DNA from: Saccoglossus kowalevskii | Taxonomy: Eukaryota > Hemichordata > Enteropneusta > Harrimaniidae | Assembly: GCF_000003605.2 (NCBI RefSeq) | Contig: NW_003136916.1 | Span: forward strand, 1-10,198 | Reading direction: 5' to 3' | DNA: 10,198 nucleotides | Part shown: positions 6,832 through 10,198 of the stretch, one piece after another | Numbering within the stretch: position 1 is the stretch's first letter | Layout: every line of letters starts with the position of its first letter | Program-made: the position numbers and the translations under genes | The notes under the pieces: generated by a model | Databases searched by the model: none | The model's input: the letters and a program-made list of their open reading frames with translations, nothing else | What the model was told of the DNA's origin: nothing

Positions 6832-7527
6832 GAGGTTTTTGACTGTAATGCAGACTCGTGGTCAGGAAGCGCGGTCTTCGAATACGGCGCGTGTTGAACT
6901 CCCTCGGAGACACCCAACTTAGGACTCAGACTCGTAATAGGTTATACTTGTCTGAGTTTAGGATGGTCGTTTCGTTTTGGCATTGTAATTTTTATTACAT
7001 TGAACCTGTGAATTGTTTGTAGTCATTGAGCACATCTTCATTGTTTGTGTCGCCGTGACAACCTTCCAAAACAAGTGGCTCATTAACACACAAACATTCA
7101 AACAATTGTCTAAGGTGTGTTGTGTATATTTTGATTTCGTGAATCAAATTACGAAAATGTGTGAGATGTCAAAAATAGGTTTTCCCGAGAATTTTAGCAT
7201 AACGGTAAATCTATCATGATGGGCAAGGGGATTATAAAAACTTATTCTCCAGCATACTAGTATCGTGTTTTGAAACTTGAAGTTAGCACCAAACTGTCAT
7301 TCATGGCACTTCTGTGTTTGTCCGAGTGGTTACCATCACTGTCTTGTTATCTCCGAACATCTGTAATTGTTCAAATTGTAAAATATCAGTTATTCATTCC
7401 TGTTTGTCTTGGGAATGTTATCAGGCATTATGAACTATCGATTATTTCGCTGTTACATTACTTATCGTAATGGCGCTTCACTAAACTAAAAGTATTCTAT
7501 ACGGAGAGCTGATCATAGAGCACATCC
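6832..7527. other. Intergenic DNA, no gene supported
   Basis: Unremarkable AT-rich sequence between the TA-MITE and the small palindrome. The open frames are short (under 70 codons), have no recognisable domain and no splice-site pattern linking them. Confidence 0.6.
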
Positions 7528-7565
7528 GTCCAATCATGGATGTACTGATACATCCATGGTCCAAT
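7528..7565. repeat. Small palindrome flanked by a 7-bp direct repeat
   Basis: CATGGATGTA-ctga-TACATCCATG (7535-7558) is a perfect 10-bp stem with a 4-base loop. GTCCAAT lies on each side (7528-7534 and 7559-7565). The structure looks like a 24-bp insertion with a 7-bp target duplication, just before the right duplication block begins. Confidence 0.6.
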
Positions 7566-7643
7566 ATAAGACTGCCACGTATTAAACTCATGTCTGCCAG
7601 GACATACTGGGTCTTCATTGTCAGACTGTCTTAGAGTATTTCT

Positions 7644-7873
7644 GAACCACGTTCCCTCAAAGGTGTTCCGTATCTAAGCGTAGTCGCGCGCTGTCCCAAA
7701 TACAGAGAGACGTCAAGACACAAAACTTTGTGAGAACCGATTACAAACAAGAAAAGGCGAACCACGTTCTCTCATAGGTGGTCCGTATCTAAGCGAAGTC
7801 GCGCGCTGTCCCAAATACAGAGAGACGTCAAGACACAAAACGTTGTCAGGACCAAATACAAACAAGAAAAGGC
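7644..7873 (+). repeat. 115-bp unit in two tandem copies (right block)
   Basis: The units are 7644-7758 and 7759-7873 and match those at 66-295. The following G run is much longer here (about 17 G against 6), which is typical of replication slippage or a sequencing artefact. Confidence 0.85.
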
Positions 7874-7924
7874 GATGTTTTTTTTGTTGGGGGGGGGGGG
7901 GGGGCGAGGTCGACACCCTCGTTT

Positions 7925-8455
7925 TTTGGCATCATGAATATTCATATGACATGTATTATTTATCAAATTTCGTCAATTTTTGAATATTATACATACCTCA
8001 TAAAAATTCTCTAGGTCAAAATGTAATAATAGTTTTAATAGAATTATTACAGAATTACAGCCGTAAAGTTTGATCAAGTTTCGTCAAATTTTGTCTAATC
8101 TACTTACCTCATGAATATTCTTGATACCGAAACTATAGAATAAATTGAATATATTCAATGATTTTTTCAGGGGTAAAAAAGAAACTTACTGGCGTCAAGT
8201 TTGTTCAAATTTTGTTGACCTTGACTAATCGCATGCCACATGAATATGCATGAGGCTGAATCTATCGAATAAATGGGATATATACACCTATGATTTTTCT
8301 AAGTTTCGTCACATTTTGAGTAAATATACTTTCGTCATGAATATTCAACTATCCAACAAATCAGATATAACCAAAACACCAAAGATGGGTGCCAATACTG
8401 ATTAAGTTTCATCAAACTTTGAGTGCTATACGTGACCAATCAGTCTTAATTATTC
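7925..8455 (+). repeat. Degenerate AT-rich repeat, longer version (right block)
   Basis: This is the same family of imperfect units as at 345-600, but with about two more units. Bases 7944-8225 (282 bp) have no counterpart in the left copy. Words such as caagtttcgtcaaattttg and cctcatgaatattc recur inside that extra segment, so gain or loss of repeat units explains the difference. Confidence 0.55.
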
Positions 8456-8484
8456 CCTAATATAATAAGGTTTCAATAAAATGA

Positions 8485-8581
8485 TTAAAGCGGGAGGGTC
8501 GTCACCTGCGCATGTGCGGAAATTGAGTCCCAAGCGACAATAACAGCACCTGCTAAAAACGCAAAGACTGTGCCATGCATT
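8485..8581 (-). mobile_element. One end of a TTAA-type MITE, truncated (right block)
   Basis: This is the duplicate of the fragment at 619-715. Its terminal repeat (agcgggagggtcgtcacctgc) is one base closer to that of the complete element at 3573-3738. Confidence 0.6.
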
Positions 8582-8781
8582 TCTTTGGGCTCTGTGCGCG
8601 CTGCGTGAAACGCCTGTCGAGCCGGTGAAAATTCGAGAAAACAACAGAAACTCAACTTTGAATTTATCCTGAACATCAGAATTCATATATGTTACACAAG
8701 TAGGGCTAATCTTGTTACACTGTTCAGGGGAGTCTCAACAACCATCCCAAAGTACCGTTTTCTGCGAATTGTTGGCCTTTG

Positions 8782-8813
8782 TTTTCACCGCGATGGTTGC
8801 CAGGCGGTGAAAA
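8782..8813. repeat. Inverted repeat TTTTCACCG / CGGTGAAAA (right block)
   Basis: An exact counterpart of the inverted repeat at 915-946, again about 95 bp before the duplicate start codon. Confidence 0.5.
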
Positions 8814-8908
8814 TGCCCGGATGTCCGCCCCGAGGATATGTGTTTAATTTAGTAGTAGTTAATTTACAACAATGTTTATTTTTGATTAGGTCGATTCAGA
8901 GTAACACA

Positions 8909-8954
8909 ATGGCATTCTTCGACGTAATATCTATGGTCACATTGTTCTCATTAG
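8909..8954 (+). CDS. Exon 1 of a second, duplicate LU-type gene (partial, runs off the window)
   Basis: These 46 bases are identical to exon 1 at 1042-1087: ATG, the same signal-peptide start MAFFDVISMVTLFSL, and the donor TTAG|gtgagt. The upstream DNA and the first part of the intron are also duplicated. Exons 2-5 of this copy, if present, would lie beyond position 10198, because intron 1 of the first copy extends about 540 bp past its minisatellite. Whether this copy is a functional gene, or a second allele misplaced in assembly, cannot be told here. Confidence 0.75.
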
Positions 8955-9162
8955 GTGAGTTGTTCTAAAAAGTCATATAATTATTTAATTTGTTGTGTTT
9001 CACTGTCTCCATGGGAGATTGTCTCCCAGAATGCATTGCACATGTGCGCACTAACATGCTCAGTAGTGTGTATTATTATGTATATAGAGCTTTTGTCAGG
9101 TATAAGTGCAAAAACAATTTGAAGTCGGCTTTTACTTGAAAAAAAGATTATACTAATAATAA

Positions 9163-9354
9163 TACTGTAAATGTATTAATTATTCACTGTGTTTTAATTT
9201 CGCTGATAAGTAAAATTCGCTTGATTAAATTCACGTGAGCATAAAAAACAACAACAACAGAACTCATTGTTTCTCAGCAAAATTCGTAAAGCCACGTGAA
9301 AAGACTCGGAAATCAAAATATTAAATGTCAGTGAAAATAAATGGTTTTACAGTA
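9163..9354 (+). mobile_element. TA-flanked MITE in the duplicate intron 1
   Basis: This is the copy of 1336-1527 within the right block, the same 192-bp length and nearly identical. It arrived by the large duplication rather than by a separate insertion. Confidence 0.65.
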
Positions 9355-9863
9355 GCAGAGAGCAGCCTATGTATGAGTGCGTCATCTGAGCCATGACAGA
9401 ATCTGCTCAGTGAGTGCATATTAAAGTACGCCCTCTTTTGCAATTCGTCCTTTATAAAGGATTCACCGGCGGGGGGGGGGGGGTGGCGGCACGAGAGGGC
9501 GCCATCCGATCTGAATGGAATGTATCGACGTCAGTCGCCGTAGCCCATCGTCTAAGCAACAACGTCCCGTTTACGAAAAGATGGAATAATTTCAGTAATT
9601 TCTTGACAGAATAATCCTCAACAAAACTTAGAAACATTTCATAGACAAAATAGACAGGCTCCAAAATTATGTCTATTGCAAAACAATTCAACCGACAACC
9701 AGTTTGACGCCACAATTTCTAGCTTGAGCCCGAATTCTACGCGTGATTTTATTGCGTTCAAAACTGTTCCATTTCAGACTGCGCATGCACACAATGTGGT
9801 TTCTCGAAATGCATACATAGGCAACTTGTCACTGATAAAAGTCACCGAAAACATTTTGAGCAA

Positions 9864-10198
9864 CTTTTCAGTACTTTGCCTCTACTTTGCCGTACTTTTC
9901 AGTACTTTGCCACTACTTTGCCACTACTTTGCCGTACTTTGCCACTACTTTGCCGTACTTTGCCACTACTTTTCAGTACTTTGTTACTACTTTGCCGTAC
10001 TTTGCCACTACTTTGCAGTACTTTGCCACTACTTTGCCGTACTTTGCCACTACTTTTCAGTACTTTGCCACTACTTTTCAGTACTTTGCCACTACTTTTC
10101 AGTACTTTGCCACTTCTTTGCCGTACTTTGCCACTACTTTGCCATAGTTTGCAGTACTTTGTCACTACTTTGAAGTACTTTGCCACACTTTGTAACTA
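9864..10198 (+). repeat. Minisatellite of 10/11-bp units (right block, cut by the window end)
   Basis: The same array as at 2034, starting at the same flank (acattttgagcaacttttcag). The order of variants differs after the first two units or so, and tacttttcag units are more frequent. The array has therefore changed faster than its flanks. It continues past 10198. Confidence 0.95.

Larger units (their letters stand above)
7579..10198 (+). repeat. Right copy of the large direct duplication
   Basis: It begins at gtattaaactcatgtctgcc, which is also base 1 of the window, and continues to the right edge. It holds the 115-bp tandem pair, the degenerate AT repeat (with 282 bp that the left copy lacks), the TTAA-MITE end, exon 1, the TA-MITE and the start of the minisatellite, in the same order as the left copy. 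Confidence 0.95.

Overview
The window is eukaryotic, most likely from a non-vertebrate animal such as a marine invertebrate. It holds a multi-exon gene with GT-AG introns, AATAAA poly(A) signals, miniature inverted-repeat transposons, a minisatellite, homopolymer runs and much AT-rich non-coding DNA. There are no bacterial operons, ribosome binding sites or long single-exon genes. I cannot name the species from the sequence alone.

The one clear protein-coding gene is on the + strand. Five coding exons (1042-1087, 3155-3313, 3899-4060, 4383-4520, 5002-5186) join, all with phase-1 introns, into an open frame of 229 codons. The predicted product is a small, very acidic secreted protein: a signal peptide followed by two Ly6/uPAR (LU, three-finger) domains. 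Each domain has ten cysteines and ends in the family's Cys-Asn signature, and each is encoded by its own pair of exons. The best poly(A) signal is at 5692-5697.

The left 2.6 kb (upstream DNA, exon 1, first part of intron 1) is repeated nearly identically from 7579 to the right edge. The second copy carries an identical exon 1 (8909-8954), so a second gene of the same kind probably starts there and continues outside the window. This is either a young tandem array of LU genes with a period of about 7.6-7.9 kb, or two alleles wrongly placed in series by an assembler.

Layout: 1-600, upstream repeats (a 115-bp unit twice, then a degenerate AT-rich repeat); 619-1041, a transposon end and the upstream region of exon 1; 1042-5186, the gene, whose intron 1 holds a TA-flanked MITE and a 10/11-bp minisatellite and whose intron 2 holds a TTAA-flanked MITE; 5187 to about 5715, 3' UTR; 5716-7578, intergenic DNA with one more TA-flanked MITE and a small palindromic insertion; 7579-10198, the second copy of the left block, differing by a 282-bp segment, a 40-bp deletion, homopolymer lengths and a rearranged minisatellite.
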